Positions 1 to 8,763 are shown, counted from the first letter of the stretch. The stretch: 13,976 bases of DNA from Clostridia bacterium (GCA_017462445.1 JAFTRB010000037.1:1-13976), one strand, 5' to 3'. The notes: generated by a model not told the origin, from the letters alone. Numbers and translations: made by a program.

Positions 1-60
1 ACAAAAATCAAGGCCTTTAAGCTCATCGGCCCCTTGAAGCTTGTTTCCTTGGAGGATTAA
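1..60 (+). CDS. 3' end of a converging plus-strand gene (partial)
   Basis: Frame 1 is open from the window edge to a TAA at 58-60. The last 19 residues read TKIKAFKLIGPLKLVSLED. The stop lies directly against the palindromic terminator at 61-94, the arrangement expected for a real gene end. The segment Ile-Lys-Ala-Phe followed by a short hydrophobic stretch resembles C-termini I recall from secreted Clostridial proteins, but 19 residues are too few to assign a family or function. The opposite strand of this stretch shows no comparable gene signal. It would converge on the rhamnosidase gene and share its terminator. Confidence 0.5.
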   Translation, partial: TKIKAFKLIGPLKLVSLED

Positions 61-94
61 AAGAACCCCGTGTGAAATTTCACACGGGGTTCTT
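61..94. terminator. Bidirectional intrinsic terminator, perfect 17-bp palindrome
   Basis: Bases 61-77 and 78-94 are perfect reverse complements (17-bp arms, no spacer), with a GC-rich core around ACCCCGTGTG. On the minus strand the stem is followed by TTCTTTTAATCC, and on the plus strand by TTCTTACTGTTTTTG, so it can end transcription both ways. It sits 23 bases past the rhamnosidase stop and immediately after the plus-strand stop at 58-60. Confidence 0.9.
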
Positions 95-117
95 ACTGTT
101 TTTGTAAACAATTATTT

Positions 118-1701
118 TCATTTCCCCAAGCCGTATTTTCTTATGAAATAGGCAGGTGTACAGCTCCAGGCGTGGCACATACTGTTCACCCTTTTGTCCC
201 CGTAGGGCGAGAACTCCGGGTCGGTGGGAACATATGCCTCAAAGAAGGTGTCCGCGCCAAGGGCAACCATTCCGCCCCAGATATGGCGAATATAGTCCAC
301 CGCCTCATCCTCCATTCCGACAGAAAGCATAGCCTCCACCGTGTAGTGGTGCATATAGGGGGTAAAGGGCTTCAGGGCCTTCTCGCTTGCCAGCGCGGTT
401 TCAAGCGCAAGCCTGGCCTCCTCACCCCTGATCACACCGCCAAGCACCATCCAGGCAGCTGCGTGGACACTAAGCTGTCCCTCGTCAAGCAGATTAATAA
501 ATGAATGCTCTTTGAAATCATAGAGCGCAAGAGCCACCTCCCTGCCCGCCGCAAGACAGCTATCATATTTTTCACACTCTATACCCAAGGAGCGAAGCGT
601 CTTTGCCCAGATATCTAGCGAATAAAGGAACACGCCCTCAAGGGCAGCCCGCTTTTTCAGCCCCTGACACCAGTCAATAAAGATGTCTTTTTCGCCTGCA
701 GGGCTTGTAATTATCCCGTCATCGCCTATGGCAGAAATAGCAGAATCCATTATTCCACTTGCCACAGGATAAAGCTCGCGGAAGGTCCCCTCATCCCCTG
801 TGTGGCCATAGTAATCGCACAGAGCGACAACATAAAGCAGCGAGTAATCTACGATATGCCAGGAGCCGGATACAAAGACGGGGTTCTCGTAGACAAAGCC
901 CGGGAGGAAGCCGTATTCATTTTTATCGGCGGCGGCAAAGAGATAAAGACAGCGCCTGACAAGCTCGCTGTTATTAAAGGTATAGTAGTTGGCAAGAGCC
1001 TCGAGGCGCAAATCACCGATCCAGAGTCTCCTGTCCCTCTTCGGGCCATCCTCAAACACCCTCTGCATACAATTCTTGAGCGTATTCACCGCAACGCGGT
1101 CAATGGCAAGAAGCTCCTCATCACAGGCTCCGCAGGGCGCAAGAGCGGACATATCTGCGCTGCTCTCCGCCCTGAATACAAAATCTGAAAGCCTGATTTT
1201 CTTTGGCGAACAGAGACACTCAAGCCTGACATACCTTGCCGCATATCTGCGCGGCATAGAATATACCCCGGGGAAGTCGATATTTATAACCTCGTCCTGA
1301 AGCCAGGAGCGACAGAGCCAGGAGTTATATGAGGAGTAGTCATCATCAAGCTCGGAAAGCGCCTCGTGGAACCTGACCGAGAGCCGAACGGGCGCATCTA
1401 TGTACTCGTCAACCCACCACATCCTGAAGGACAGCCGTCCTACATAGTGACAGCCCAGGTCAAGCACAAGCACATCGCCCGGGTCAAGAACAGCGCTCCC
1501 GTCGGGGCATAGCTCGCTCTTACCATTAGGGGTTGCGCCACCCTTTGCCACCTCCCCTTCCTCTATAATCACGCCATCGTGCCTCCGTCGCGGTCCCTCG
1601 CTCCCGCCTGTGGTAAGCTTCCTGACCGACACGGGCGCGCGCTCCTCAATCAAAAGCTCGGGCAGATTCTCCTCCGCCCTCTTAAGATAAAAGTCCTTCA
1701 T
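118..1701 (-). CDS. GH78-type alpha-L-rhamnosidase-like protein, cytoplasmic
   Basis: The 527-residue protein has no signal peptide, so it probably acts in the cytoplasm on imported oligosaccharides, releasing terminal alpha-L-rhamnose. Residues about 75-180 form a beta-sandwich typical of the rhamnosidase N-terminal domain (VLVLDLGCHYVGRLSF). Residues about 185-527 are the (alpha/alpha)6 catalytic barrel, with the signature DGPKRDRRLWIGD (218-230), a likely catalytic base Glu in FFEAY (about 488), and the family's terminal SMCHAWSCTPAYF. It is a short, single-unit member lacking the extra beta domains of long GH78 enzymes. Residues about 31-66 are a Gly/Arg/Glu-rich stretch that looks like a disordered loop. 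In well-studied GH78 enzymes a Glu sits six residues after the first Asp of the signature; here it is Arg224, so catalysis or specificity may differ. ATG at 1701 has GGAGG eight bases upstream. It has its own strong promoter, separated from the esterase by a terminator. It ends in TGA. Confidence 0.85.
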   Translation of the reverse strand: MKDFYLKRAEENLPELLIEERAPVSVRKLTTGGSEGPRRRHDGVIIEEGEVAKGGATPNGKSELCPDGSAVLDPGDVLVLDLGCHYVGRLSFRMWWVDEYIDAPVRLSVRFHEALSELDDDYSSYNSWLCRSWLQDEVINIDFPGVYSMPRRYAARYVRLECLCSPKKIRLSDFVFRAESSADMSALAPCGACDEELLAIDRVAVNTLKNCMQRVFEDGPKRDRRLWIGDLRLEALANYYTFNNSELVRRCLYLFAAADKNEYGFLPGFVYENPVFVSGSWHIVDYSLLYVVALCDYYGHTGDEGTFRELYPVASGIMDSAISAIGDDGIITSPAGEKDIFIDWCQGLKKRAALEGVFLYSLDIWAKTLRSLGIECEKYDSCLAAGREVALALYDFKEHSFINLLDEGQLSVHAAAWMVLGGVIRGEEARLALETALASEKALKPFTPYMHHYTVEAMLSVGMEDEAVDYIRHIWGGMVALGADTFFEAYVPTDPEFSPYGDKRVNSMCHAWSCTPAYFIRKYGLGK

Positions 1702-1738
1702 ATATAATTCCTCCGATTATACTGCAAAGCAATCCTCC

Positions 1739-1758
1739 CCGGGCATCTGACCGCCCGG
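1739..1758 (-). promoter_or_regulatory. 5' UTR stem-loop flanked by direct repeats
   Basis: On the transcript, CCGGGC (1758-1753) pairs perfectly with GCCCGG (1744-1739) around an 8-base loop. Identical octamers TTGCTTTG lie on both sides (plus-strand caaagcaa at 1761-1768 and 1725-1732). The structure lies between the predicted start of transcription near 1779 and the rhamnosidase ribosome binding site. It may protect the 5' end or be a protein site. I recognise no riboswitch or known operator in it. Confidence 0.4.
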
Positions 1759-1785
1759 ACCAAAGCAAATATCATTACTGCCCTT

Positions 1786-1814
1786 ATTATAAAGCACCTA
1801 AGCACTCTTGTCAA
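1786..1814 (-). promoter_or_regulatory. Perfect consensus sigma-A/sigma-70 promoter for the rhamnosidase gene
   Basis: Read on the minus strand, TTGACA (1814-1809) is followed by a 17-base spacer and TATAAT (1791-1786): both hexamers match consensus at 6/6 with optimal spacing. Transcription should start near 1779, leaving a leader of about 78 bases. The -35 box directly abuts the T-tract of the upstream terminator, so this gene is insulated from the esterase operon. Such a promoter predicts high, possibly constitutive, expression unless repressed. Confidence 0.93.
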
Positions 1815-1849
1815 GAAAAATCCCACGGGGCAATCGCTTGCCCCGCGGG
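1815..1849 (-). terminator. Intrinsic terminator after the esterase gene
   Basis: On the minus strand, CCCGCGGGGCAA (1849-1838), a GCGA tetraloop and TTGCCCCGTGGG (1833-1822) form a 12-bp stem with one G-T wobble. ATTTTTC follows. It begins nine bases after the esterase TAA. An A-tract at 1850-1855 could make it work on the plus strand as well. Confidence 0.93.
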
Positions 1850-1858
1850 AAAAAAGAA

Positions 1859-3634
1859 TTATGGAATACTGACCACAAACGTGGGCATTGGCTCGCCGGA
1901 GGCGTTTGTCAGGTTGCCCGATTTGATAGTGCGGATTATCTGACCGTCCTCGGAATAGAAGGTAAATACCCTGCTCGGAGAAACATCGGTGTCGATATAT
2001 TCCGCGTATCTCACGCCGTTTTCATCAATGTTCAATGTAAATCTCGAGTCCACATTAAGTCTTATCAATTCACCGGTGGCAAGCTCGATAAATCTGCCGC
2101 CAAAGCCATAGCGAACCTGCGTTGGAGCGGTCAATGCCGAGGTGTCAAGCACCACCGTGTTGCCCGAAATGACAGCAGACACTTTTACCCAGGAGGATGT
2201 TGCGCTATCGTACACCTGGAAGTCCTCGGGAGTGACACCGCGGAGCAGGCGCAGGGCGGTATCAAAGGTAAGGGTGACTATTCCCTCCCCCTTCTCAATT
2301 TTAGTGAGCCTTGGAGCCGTAAGAATTTCATCGCTTCTGCCAAACAGCTCGACCAGGACTCTGTCAGCCGTACGGTAGCCAAGGGGCGACTTTCTCGAGG
2401 GGTGAATAACCTGCGGAGGCGCGCCATAAAGCATATCCATCATATTGATGGGAGAGCCGTCCACACCGGTAGAAACCACATAGGTGTTTGGATATTTGAC
2501 GGTTAGATCGTACTGCACAGCCTCCATTGTCGCGAGGGTATTTACATCGGTATTATATGGTGCAAGCTGTACTACGAAGAAGGGAATATCATCGTTAGCA
2601 AACGCGTTGCTGTAAAGCTCGCGAAGCACGCCGAACTTGCCCGTATAGACGCTTGAAATTCCCGCGTCACTCTCGCCCTGATACCAAATAACAGCCCTAG
2701 CCGTGTAACCCTTTATCGGGGCGATCATAGCATTATAGGACAGGGTGGGAATGTAGGAATAAGGATTGCCGGACTGATAATACTTGCTCTCCGCGGTGCT
2801 TTGCGGCCATCTGCCGTTGGCGTCCCAGAAGGCAAGATAATCCTCGTACCTGGCTATATCATCTGCGTGCGTCGTGGGGTCCTTGTACAGCTCTTCTGCA
2901 GGGAACCATGCGGTTATCTTGGTGCCGCTGCGGCAGACATTGATAAGCGCCACATCAACATCAGGGCCAAGCTCCGCCGCCAGCTTTGTAGCCATTACAT
3001 AGCCCACCGCCGACACATTGCCCTTTACAGGACCGTCTGCCTCAAGATTTGCGCGAGTTGCCTTTATCCAGGTTCCGTAGCCGTAATCCGAGGGGTGCAT
3101 ATCCCAGGTAGAGGTCTCGGCATAAACCTTGATATTATCCAGAGTTTCGGCAAGCCTTGCAATCTCGTCTCAGTCCTCAAGCTGGCAGGCAAAATACTGC
3201 GCATTGCTCTGTCCGCTCACCACAAAGACCTCGCCAATGCTGACATCGACAAAGCTCAGCCTGCGGTCGGCAGACTCAACCGTAAGAGTAAGACCTCTTG
3301 TAGCCTCCATCGCGGGGAGGGTTACACGCCACTCGCCGTCGGCGGCAACCGCGCTTGTGCTGTTTTCACCGAGGGTTACGGTTACGGTAGAGCCTGTGGT
3401 GGCATAGCCATAAATATTTATCGGTTCTTCTCTTTGCAGGACCATTCCGTTTGCGAATATCCTCGCCATTGAGAGGTTGGAGCTTTCGTTATCCGTCAGG
3501 ACGGAGCTATCGCCCGAATAGTCCTTGGCTCCCCTGCTTCCTTCTACGAGCGTAGAGCTATCACAGCCAAAGAAGGAAAGCGCACACAGAGCAAGAAGAA
3601 CACATATAAGGGAAAAAACAGTTATTCTTTTCAT
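1859..3634 (-). pseudogene. SASA/sialate O-acetylesterase-type SGNH hydrolase interrupted by one in-frame TGA
   Basis: The reading frame is continuous over 592 codons except for a TGA at codon 155 (3172-3170). Residues 1-24 are a signal sequence ending LSFFGC, a weak lipobox, so a surface lipoprotein is possible. A small beta domain (about 55-130) precedes the catalytic block VVSGQSN with Ser143. After the TGA come the SASA hallmarks ALINVCRSGTKITAWFP, VIWYQGESDA (about 315-324) and QVIHPSRKSPLGYRTADRVL with the likely catalytic His411, then a beta-rich C-terminus. The family removes O-acetyl groups from sugars such as sialic acids or plant glycans. Catalytic Ser and His lie on opposite sides of the stop, so neither piece alone can be active. 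The ATG at 3634 is preferred over the in-frame GTG at 3655 because AAAGGA lies six bases before it. It starts 23 bases after the 1650-residue gene, in the same operon. It could be a recent nonsense mutation, a sequencing error or a readthrough gene. The lack of any frameshift suggests the lesion is young. Confidence 0.85.
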
Positions 3635-3657
3635 TTTTGATCCTTTCTTACTCACTC

Positions 3658-6600
3658 TTAGTTATTTTTGTACATCTCAAGATACTCGGCATAGCTTACA
3701 CCGCAAAGGAGCGTTGCATCCAGCTCCTCGCTGACACGGCGCCAGTATTTTCCAAACGCAGAGGTATCCTCGCTCTCGGTCACTATGACAAGCTCCTCCG
3801 AACATCCAAGGAATGGCGAATTGTAGAAGTAGGCAGCTGCGGGAATTTCGGTAACAGTCGCAGGAATGTAAATAGTTTTTAGCATTTTACAGCCCGAGAA
3901 TGCGCTTATTCCAATATGCTTAACGCCCTCTCCAAGAGTAATATTCTCTATACCGGAGCAGCCATAGAAGGAATAAGCAGGCACCCGTGCGCAATTATTC
4001 GAGAGAATGACGGTCTTAAGGCTCTCGGGAACATACTCGCTGTTCGCCACATACGAGGGCGCGCCGAAGATGTAACCGAAGTAATTGTTGGAGTCCGATT
4101 CATATGCGCCCACAAAGGGAATCTGAATGCTTGTGACAAACCGACAGCCACGGAAAGCTCCCATACCGATAGCAACAACGGAGTCGGGAACAGATATGCT
4201 CTTTATTACAGTATTTTCAAAGGCTAGGCTACCTATGACCTCAACTCCCTCGCTTAAGGTTATTCTCTCAAGAGAGGTGCAATCCTTGAAGGCAGAGACG
4301 CCAATAGTCTTTACCGTGGCAGGAATGGTAATGCCGGTAAGCTCGCTCTCGCCAAGGAAGGCGTAGGGAGCAATCGCGGTGACATACAGCCCCTCAAACA
4401 TCTCGGGAATAACAAGCTCGCCCTTGGCATTCTTCACGCCGATTATTGTATAGCCCGTACCGACCTTCTTGTAAATGAAGTTGTTCACCAAATCAAGCTC
4501 GGTCTTGTATTCATCCGCCATTTTTACATAGGCGGTGATAGAGGAAAGCAGTGCGCTCGCCTCGGCAGTACAGTCACCCTCAACCGCATCCATATAGGTT
4601 GCCAGGCTGTATTCGCCGGATATTTCAACGCCAAGAGAGGTCCTGCCGGAAATGCTCACCCTGTCACGGTAGAAGGAATATGCGCCAATATCAAGCTCGA
4701 TATAGCCAACTCCCGTAACCTTATCTATGCCGTTTTCAACGGTGTATTCCCTGTCGGCTATTGTTAGCGTACCGCTGAAGATGGGCTGGAGATTAAACCT
4801 GAATTTGATATGCGAGGTAAGATTAAGCTGGGCGGAATAAATTGCCACAGCGCTGTTTCCGATATCGCTGGTCGCGCCAAGAGAGATATCCCCGCTCGGA
4901 AGATATTGAATATACTCCTCCGTCTGCGAAAGCGAGACAAGCTCCGCGGGAACTGCGGGAGCTTCGGGGTCCATCGAGGCAGCATAGCCGTAGGCGGCTA
5001 TCACATACTGCATTGCCGCGACAACAAGCCTCTTGCTGTTGTCGCTGTGGGTGGAAAGAAGCAGGGCGGAGGCATAATCAGCCACGCTTCTTGTGTAGGA
5101 CACACTGTGGCCATCCCCGTAGCCGACCTCAATGACAAAGCTCTCGGCAGCACGGCTTATAGGAATCTGTCGCAGCTTGAATACATAAGAGCCGTTTATA
5201 AGCTCCAGCTCCTCGGGCATATACTCTACCCCATCGATCTTTACATAATCGATATCCTCGCCATCAAGGATAATATTGATATCGAAGTCCGAGTAGAGTG
5301 ACAGGTTCCATCTGACGCTGACAGGAATGGATATAGAGAAGCTGTATTCGCCGTCATCCCTCTCTACAACGCCCATTCCCAGGGGCAGGACTATCTCATC
5401 CGGAACATACCCTCCGATCACCACCCTGGGGTCGCTGGTAAAGCGGGAGTTCTCAAGCGAGAAGCTACAAAGGTTATCAATCGTGAGCGATGCAAAATAT
5501 CCCGATTTGGTTATTACATCCACTCCGTTAAGGCTTACGTCAAGAGAGGAGCTTTCGGTTATTGCGCCACCCTGAGAGAGGAAATAATTACATTCAAAGA
5601 AGGCGTTCCTTATAACTATATCAATATCCGGAGTATAGGGAGGCGCGGGGTTTCCGGAGACAGAGCCATTGATATTGATTGCATTCTGGCATCTGTATGC
5701 GCCGCCGTCGATCTCCAGATAAATCAAGCCGTTCTCCGCGCTTCTGGAGGCAACGGCAAGGAAATTGGCAGAGCCTTCGTACTCGCAATCCTTTATATAT
5801 GTCCTGCCTCCGCGCAGGTCGAAGGGCATTATGTTGCTCTTGGTTATAAGCTGCAGCTCCTCAATATACGCAGAGCCCTGCGCGCCCACATTGGCGAAAA
5901 GAACATTGTTAGCCGAGCCGACCGCATCAAGTATACCGTTTCTGACAGTGAAGGTATAGCCTGAATCCGCGTGGGTCTGGAACCTTGATTTGTAAAGCGA
6001 AAGGGTGTTTCCGCCAAGATCGACCGTCGCGCCGTTTTTGGGGCAGATACCCTGCACCGCGGAGCTTCCCGTATAGGAAAGATCCTCATAGAGCCTCAAC
6101 ACTCCGTTTTCAGGAATTCCGGAGAAAACATCGGTGGGCAGGCTACCCTCGGCGCCATCCACCTCGCCTGCGTGGGTGACTATCTCGCTTTCGTCAGCAT
6201 TGAATATCGCCCAGGCTGCGTATTTTCCGGTGGGAATGCTTTTGCCGACAAGCACCATTCCATCGGTGGGGGTAAGGGTGGTTATCGAATTTCCGCTCTC
6301 ATCAAACCAGGCGATAACGCTCTCAGCTACATAGCTCACGCCGTCAACCACCTCGATATTATAGCTTTTCTCGGTGGCAAGGCTGCCGCTATACCCCTTC
6401 ACAAAGCGAAGGGTTTCGCTCTTATCACCGTCTTTCACAGTGACGCTTACATAGTCATTTGTAAGCTTATAGGGATAGCTCTCGTCCATCGAGCGAGCAA
6501 GCGCGACCCCGTCAGCATATGTGACCGAAACATCCCTGAATGTCCCGATGTCAGGATCCTTAGCGAAATAAATGTCCTCGCCAAGCCAAAGGGAGGTCTG

Positions 6601-8610
6601 TCCCCCATTCAAGGACGCAACAAAGGGTATTGCGTTGTTTATATAGCTCGCCCCCGATGCCTCGCCGCCATTGACCGTTACATTGAGAACCGAGCTTGAA
6701 GAGGAGTTCGCCAGCATCGCAGTCCCCGCGGGAATGTCAAAGCTACAGCCGTCAAGGAAGATATTTACCGTACAATCGCTTGCTGTGGAAGCAAGGTTAA
6801 GGAAGGGCTGGGAAAGGCTTCCCGACACAATGAACTCGCACCCCTCAAAGCTCATATCCAGCTCCAGGCCGCTCTTGTTATTGTGAAGGTTAAAGGCAAA
6901 GGTAACTGCGCCCGACATATCAAAGCGAGTGTTGCGCGCAATAAAGCTGCCCCCCGCGCGATAGTCGAACATTGCCACATTTGTCCAGTCAACATCGACA
7001 TTGTCAAGCACGATATTGGTATTAACCGGCGCAAAGGAGCCGGCTCCGGGATAGACAAGACGGGCGGTGGGCGACACTATTTTGGCATTCTTTATTGTCA
7101 GAGTAACCCCGCCCTGTGGGTTAAACGCCTTGTCGGTGTGGTCTGCGCCAAGCTTTAATGTATTCTCTCTTGCGTCAATAGTAAGACTGCGGGAGAGCGT
7201 ATAGGGCTTATCCGTGTGGGTTAAGGTAATATTCCTGTAGCCCTCAATCAGGACAACTGTGTCATTCTTTACCGCATCTATTATCTCCGCCCTGTCGAAG
7301 GAATATGCCACAAGGGTATCCATCGACGGTGCGCCCGAAAATGCAGCCCAGGTATAAGGCTCGCCGCGAGCGGGAGCAATATAGAGCTTTGTTGTCTCGG
7401 CGGTTATCTCTGTTATCTGCTGGGTAAGCTCCTTATCAATGAACAGGCCTCCGCCCATAGAATAAAGCGCGCCGTCAACATAATCCATTCCAAAGCTGAC
7501 ATCCCAGGCAGGAGCTGTGCCTATCTTGGACACTCTCTCACCAAGCTTATCGTCACCGTTATAGTATTCAATGCTAACCGCCTCGGACGCAGGCACATAT
7601 TCAAAGGTCTTGCCCGCATCAAGATACGCCATTACATATCCTGTGGGATAGCTGATCGAGGCATTACCGCTCTTCATAACACTGCTGTCAAGGGAAGCCT
7701 TTGTAATAGCAACATCATCACCTACGGTTATCTGCGTTGCGCCGCTGGAGTTCTCTACAAGGAAGGGGCAATCTGCGTAAATACCGGTGTCCCTTATTTC
7801 TACGCTGGCAGCTCCGCTTGTTCCGTTCGACATCAGCTTTGTTACGGACGAGCCCAAAAGGTTAAAGGTAGAGCCGCTTATCACAAGCCTTGTGGTATTG
7901 CCAAACTTGTTTCCAAAGTTGAATATCGAGCCGTCGGCGGTGCTGAAGGCAAAGTCCTCCGAGGCATTGAATACAGTATCAATTACATTCACCGTAATGG
8001 GAGAAGGAATACCGGTCAGCTGACCGATAAACATAAACCTGTTGCACGCCACACCGCTTTGGTAATTGCTGTTAAAGTTGACTGTGCAGCCCTTGAATGT
8101 AACCGAGCCGCCGGCGCGGTAGTCCGAAAAGTCATTGGTTATGTCAAAGTCAACACCGTCAAACAAAATCTCGGGAGCGGCACTTGCCTTTGCGGGATAT
8201 ATGACCTTCGAGCCGCGCGTAGTAAGCGAGCCGTTGCTTATCTCTAGCCTTTGTCCCGCTCCCCCCTCGGGCGCAAGGGTGTTGTCCGAGGTTGCCGAGG
8301 TCATAGTAAGCTTATGCCCGCCAAGGTCAATATACAGGCTGTTTTTGAATATGTACCTTGAGTTAAAGGACAGGGATACATCTGCCCCCAGCACTACCCA
8401 GGTATCACCGCTGTTCACATATTCCTGCAGCTTGGTGGAAAGCTCAGCCGAGGAAGTCTCGGTATATGCAGGCTTTGCCCCCTCGCTCTCGGGCGACACG
8501 GTGTAAATTTCAAAATACACCCTATCCTCCGCCATAGCAAAAACAGCAAGCGAAAAAATCATCGCCACTGCCAAAAGGGCAACAAATAAAAGGGTTAGTC
8601 TTTTTTTCAT
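3658..8610 (-). CDS. Giant secreted protein: three beta-helix blocks, shared C-terminal module, BspA-type LRR tail
   Basis: A 1650-residue exported protein with a signal peptide at 1-27 (basic MKKR, hydrophobic core, cleavage near AMA/ED). Three right-handed beta-helix-like blocks follow, about 30-340, 430-710 and 800-1090, marked by IDLGGHKLTM, VDLGGNTLSLY and recurring short FxGCxF / LDNVDVDW rungs. The first two share DYRAGGS. Blocks are joined by a repeated spacer of about 80 residues that ends in YTWAAF or YAAWAIF. Residues about 1100-1365 form a beta/helical module also found in the phosphoesterase protein (YSDFDINIIL, SVADYASALLL, YSLATYMDAV, VKMADEYK). Residues about 1385-1610 are seven or so BspA/LRR_5 repeats (ITIPATVKTIGVSAFKDC), with the usual FGYIFGA insertion. 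No LPXTG motif, SLH repeat or transmembrane anchor is visible, so how it stays on the cell is unknown. The domains suggest adhesion to, or binding of, carbohydrate or host protein. No catalytic residues could be identified. It has its own promoter and AAGGAGG five bases before the ATG. It is the first gene of the operon with the esterase. Confidence 0.88.
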   Translation of the reverse strand: MKKRLTLLFVALLAVAMIFSLAVFAMAEDRVYFEIYTVSPESEGAKPAYTETSSAELSTKLQEYVNSGDTWVVLGADVSLSFNSRYIFKNSLYIDLGGHKLTMTSATSDNTLAPEGGAGQRLEISNGSLTTRGSKVIYPAKASAAPEILFDGVDFDITNDFSDYRAGGSVTFKGCTVNFNSNYQSGVACNRFMFIGQLTGIPSPITVNVIDTVFNASEDFAFSTADGSIFNFGNKFGNTTRLVISGSTFNLLGSSVTKLMSNGTSGAASVEIRDTGIYADCPFLVENSSGATQITVGDDVAITKASLDSSVMKSGNASISYPTGYVMAYLDAGKTFEYVPASEAVSIEYYNGDDKLGERVSKIGTAPAWDVSFGMDYVDGALYSMGGGLFIDKELTQQITEITAETTKLYIAPARGEPYTWAAFSGAPSMDTLVAYSFDRAEIIDAVKNDTVVLIEGYRNITLTHTDKPYTLSRSLTIDARENTLKLGADHTDKAFNPQGGVTLTIKNAKIVSPTARLVYPGAGSFAPVNTNIVLDNVDVDWTNVAMFDYRAGGSFIARNTRFDMSGAVTFAFNLHNNKSGLELDMSFEGCEFIVSGSLSQPFLNLASTASDCTVNIFLDGCSFDIPAGTAMLANSSSSSVLNVTVNGGEASGASYINNAIPFVASLNGGQTSLWLGEDIYFAKDPDIGTFRDVSVTYADGVALARSMDESYPYKLTNDYVSVTVKDGDKSETLRFVKGYSGSLATEKSYNIEVVDGVSYVAESVIAWFDESGNSITTLTPTDGMVLVGKSIPTGKYAAWAIFNADESEIVTHAGEVDGAEGSLPTDVFSGIPENGVLRLYEDLSYTGSSAVQGICPKNGATVDLGGNTLSLYKSRFQTHADSGYTFTVRNGILDAVGSANNVLFANVGAQGSAYIEELQLITKSNIMPFDLRGGRTYIKDCEYEGSANFLAVASRSAENGLIYLEIDGGAYRCQNAININGSVSGNPAPPYTPDIDIVIRNAFFECNYFLSQGGAITESSSLDVSLNGVDVITKSGYFASLTIDNLCSFSLENSRFTSDPRVVIGGYVPDEIVLPLGMGVVERDDGEYSFSISIPVSVRWNLSLYSDFDINIILDGEDIDYVKIDGVEYMPEELELINGSYVFKLRQIPISRAAESFVIEVGYGDGHSVSYTRSVADYASALLLSTHSDNSKRLVVAAMQYVIAAYGYAASMDPEAPAVPAELVSLSQTEEYIQYLPSGDISLGATSDIGNSAVAIYSAQLNLTSHIKFRFNLQPIFSGTLTIADREYTVENGIDKVTGVGYIELDIGAYSFYRDRVSISGRTSLGVEISGEYSLATYMDAVEGDCTAEASALLSSITAYVKMADEYKTELDLVNNFIYKKVGTGYTIIGVKNAKGELVIPEMFEGLYVTAIAPYAFLGESELTGITIPATVKTIGVSAFKDCTSLERITLSEGVEVIGSLAFENTVIKSISVPDSVVAIGMGAFRGCRFVTSIQIPFVGAYESDSNNYFGYIFGAPSYVANSEYVPESLKTVILSNNCARVPAYSFYGCSGIENITLGEGVKHIGISAFSGCKMLKTIYIPATVTEIPAAAYFYNSPFLGCSEELVIVTESEDTSAFGKYWRRVSEELDATLLCGVSYAEYLEMYKNN

Positions 8611-8630
8611 TTAGTCCTCCTTTTCTGATT

Positions 8631-8656
8631 AGCGAGGTCGCCTTGCCGACATCGCT
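8631..8656 (-). promoter_or_regulatory. 5' UTR hairpin before the 1650-residue gene
   Basis: On the transcript, AGCGA-T-GTCG, a GCAAGG loop and CGAC-C-TCGCT form a stem of 5 plus 4 base pairs with one central T/C mismatch. It ends about eight bases before the AAGGAGG ribosome binding site. There is no T-tract after it, so it is not a terminator. An mRNA-stabilising 5' hairpin or a translational control element is possible. Confidence 0.5.
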
Positions 8657-8673
8657 GTTGTTTTTTCATAAAT

Positions 8674-8702
8674 ATATTATCATATTATTTTGTTTTTTTC
8701 AA
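8674..8702 (-). promoter_or_regulatory. Promoter of the 1650-residue gene and esterase operon
   Basis: Read on the minus strand, TTGAAA (8702-8697), 17 bases and TAATAT (8679-8674) match consensus at 5/6 and 4/6. An overlapping alternative, TTGTCT-17-TATGAT, starts five bases earlier. The surrounding stretch is very AT-rich. The leader would be about 57 bases and carries the hairpin at 8656-8631. Confidence 0.6.
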
Positions 8703-8763
8703 GACAAAAGGAGGAAAAATGCTGACAAATGGCCACTTTCACTCCTCATTCCACTATAAGTAG

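Noticed and set aside
3130..3172. Selenocysteine insertion at the esterase TGA
   Set aside because: The only hairpin just downstream is a 4-bp GCAA-GGC-UUGC stem, unlike a bacterial SECIS, and SASA hydrolases use Ser-His catalysis with no known selenium role at this place.
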